The translations under genes and the position numbers were made by a program. Below are positions 5,179-5,225 of a DNA stretch of 5,225 nucleotides, one piece after another. The stretch is from assembly GCA_013041835.1 (NCBI GenBank), contig JABDRH010000011.1:1-5225 (forward strand), read 5' to 3'. The stretch comes from Desulfatitalea sp. (GTDB taxonomy: Bacteria; Desulfobacterota; Desulfobacteria; Desulfobacterales; Desulfosarcinaceae). The notes beneath the pieces were generated by a model. It was not told the origin of the DNA and did not search any database. It saw only the letters and a list, made by a program, of their open reading frames with translations. Numbering within the stretch: position 1 is the stretch's first letter; the number at the start of each line of letters is the position of its first letter.

Positions 5179-5225
5179 GGGAGTGGATTAAGGGCTCGCG
5201 CAAAAATAAGTTCAGCGTTTAGGCG

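Noticed and set aside
5179..5225. Possible start of a response-regulator gene after the kinase
   Set aside because: The 47 bp contain no ribosome-binding site plus start pair and no recognisable coding. CbrB-type partners often follow CbrA, but nothing here shows one.

Overview
The window shows two divergently transcribed gene sets separated by a non-coding spacer of about 945 bp. Leftward (minus strand) is an RND-type efflux operon: a complete periplasmic adaptor (membrane fusion protein), followed after 84 bp by the first 27 codons of an inner-membrane RND pump that runs off the left edge. Rightward (plus strand) is a small two-helix membrane protein (76 aa), followed 19 bp later by a 913-aa sensor histidine kinase whose N-terminal half is a 13-helix sodium/solute-symporter (SLC5/SSS) domain. 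This pairing resembles the CbrX-CbrA arrangement of Pseudomonas. The kinase has a STAC-like linker, a coiled coil, HisKA and HATPase_c, but no PAS domain and no receiver domain. No response regulator lies inside the window, which ends 47 bp after the kinase stop.

Region by region: 1-83 is the RND pump 5' end (-). 168-1241 is the adaptor (-). 1242-2186 is an intergenic region, noticeably AT-rich between about 1420 and 1870, with the densest non-coding structure in the window. It holds a 10-bp-stem hairpin with a T-tract on the minus strand, directly followed on the plus strand by a near-perfect Shine-Dalgarno sequence and a 32-codon reading frame (1515-1613). It also holds two palindromes of the same form, GTTCAA-N4-TTGAAC, 83 bp apart, and a good sigma-70-type promoter at 1966-1994. 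Next to the start codon of the small membrane protein is a run of eight G residues in the loop of a 7-bp hairpin. 2187-2417 is the small membrane protein and 2437-5178 the symporter-kinase.

The organism is a Gram-negative bacterium, because the tripartite RND efflux parts need an outer membrane. GC-moderate coding sequence, AT-rich spacer and a CbrA-like kinase lacking PAS would fit a Desulfobacterota (former deltaproteobacterial) or similar environmental genome, but this is an impression from protein style and not a firm placement.

Function: the rightward operon probably senses, and may transport, a small solute and passes the signal by phosphorelay to a response regulator encoded elsewhere or just beyond the right edge. 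The leftward operon exports toxic or waste compounds. Nothing in the sequence proves the two are co-regulated, although half-sites of the repeated palindrome also occur singly near the adaptor start. The least explained part, and the best candidate for something undescribed, is 1467-1790: hairpin, strong ribosome-binding site, 32-aa reading frame and paired palindromes.
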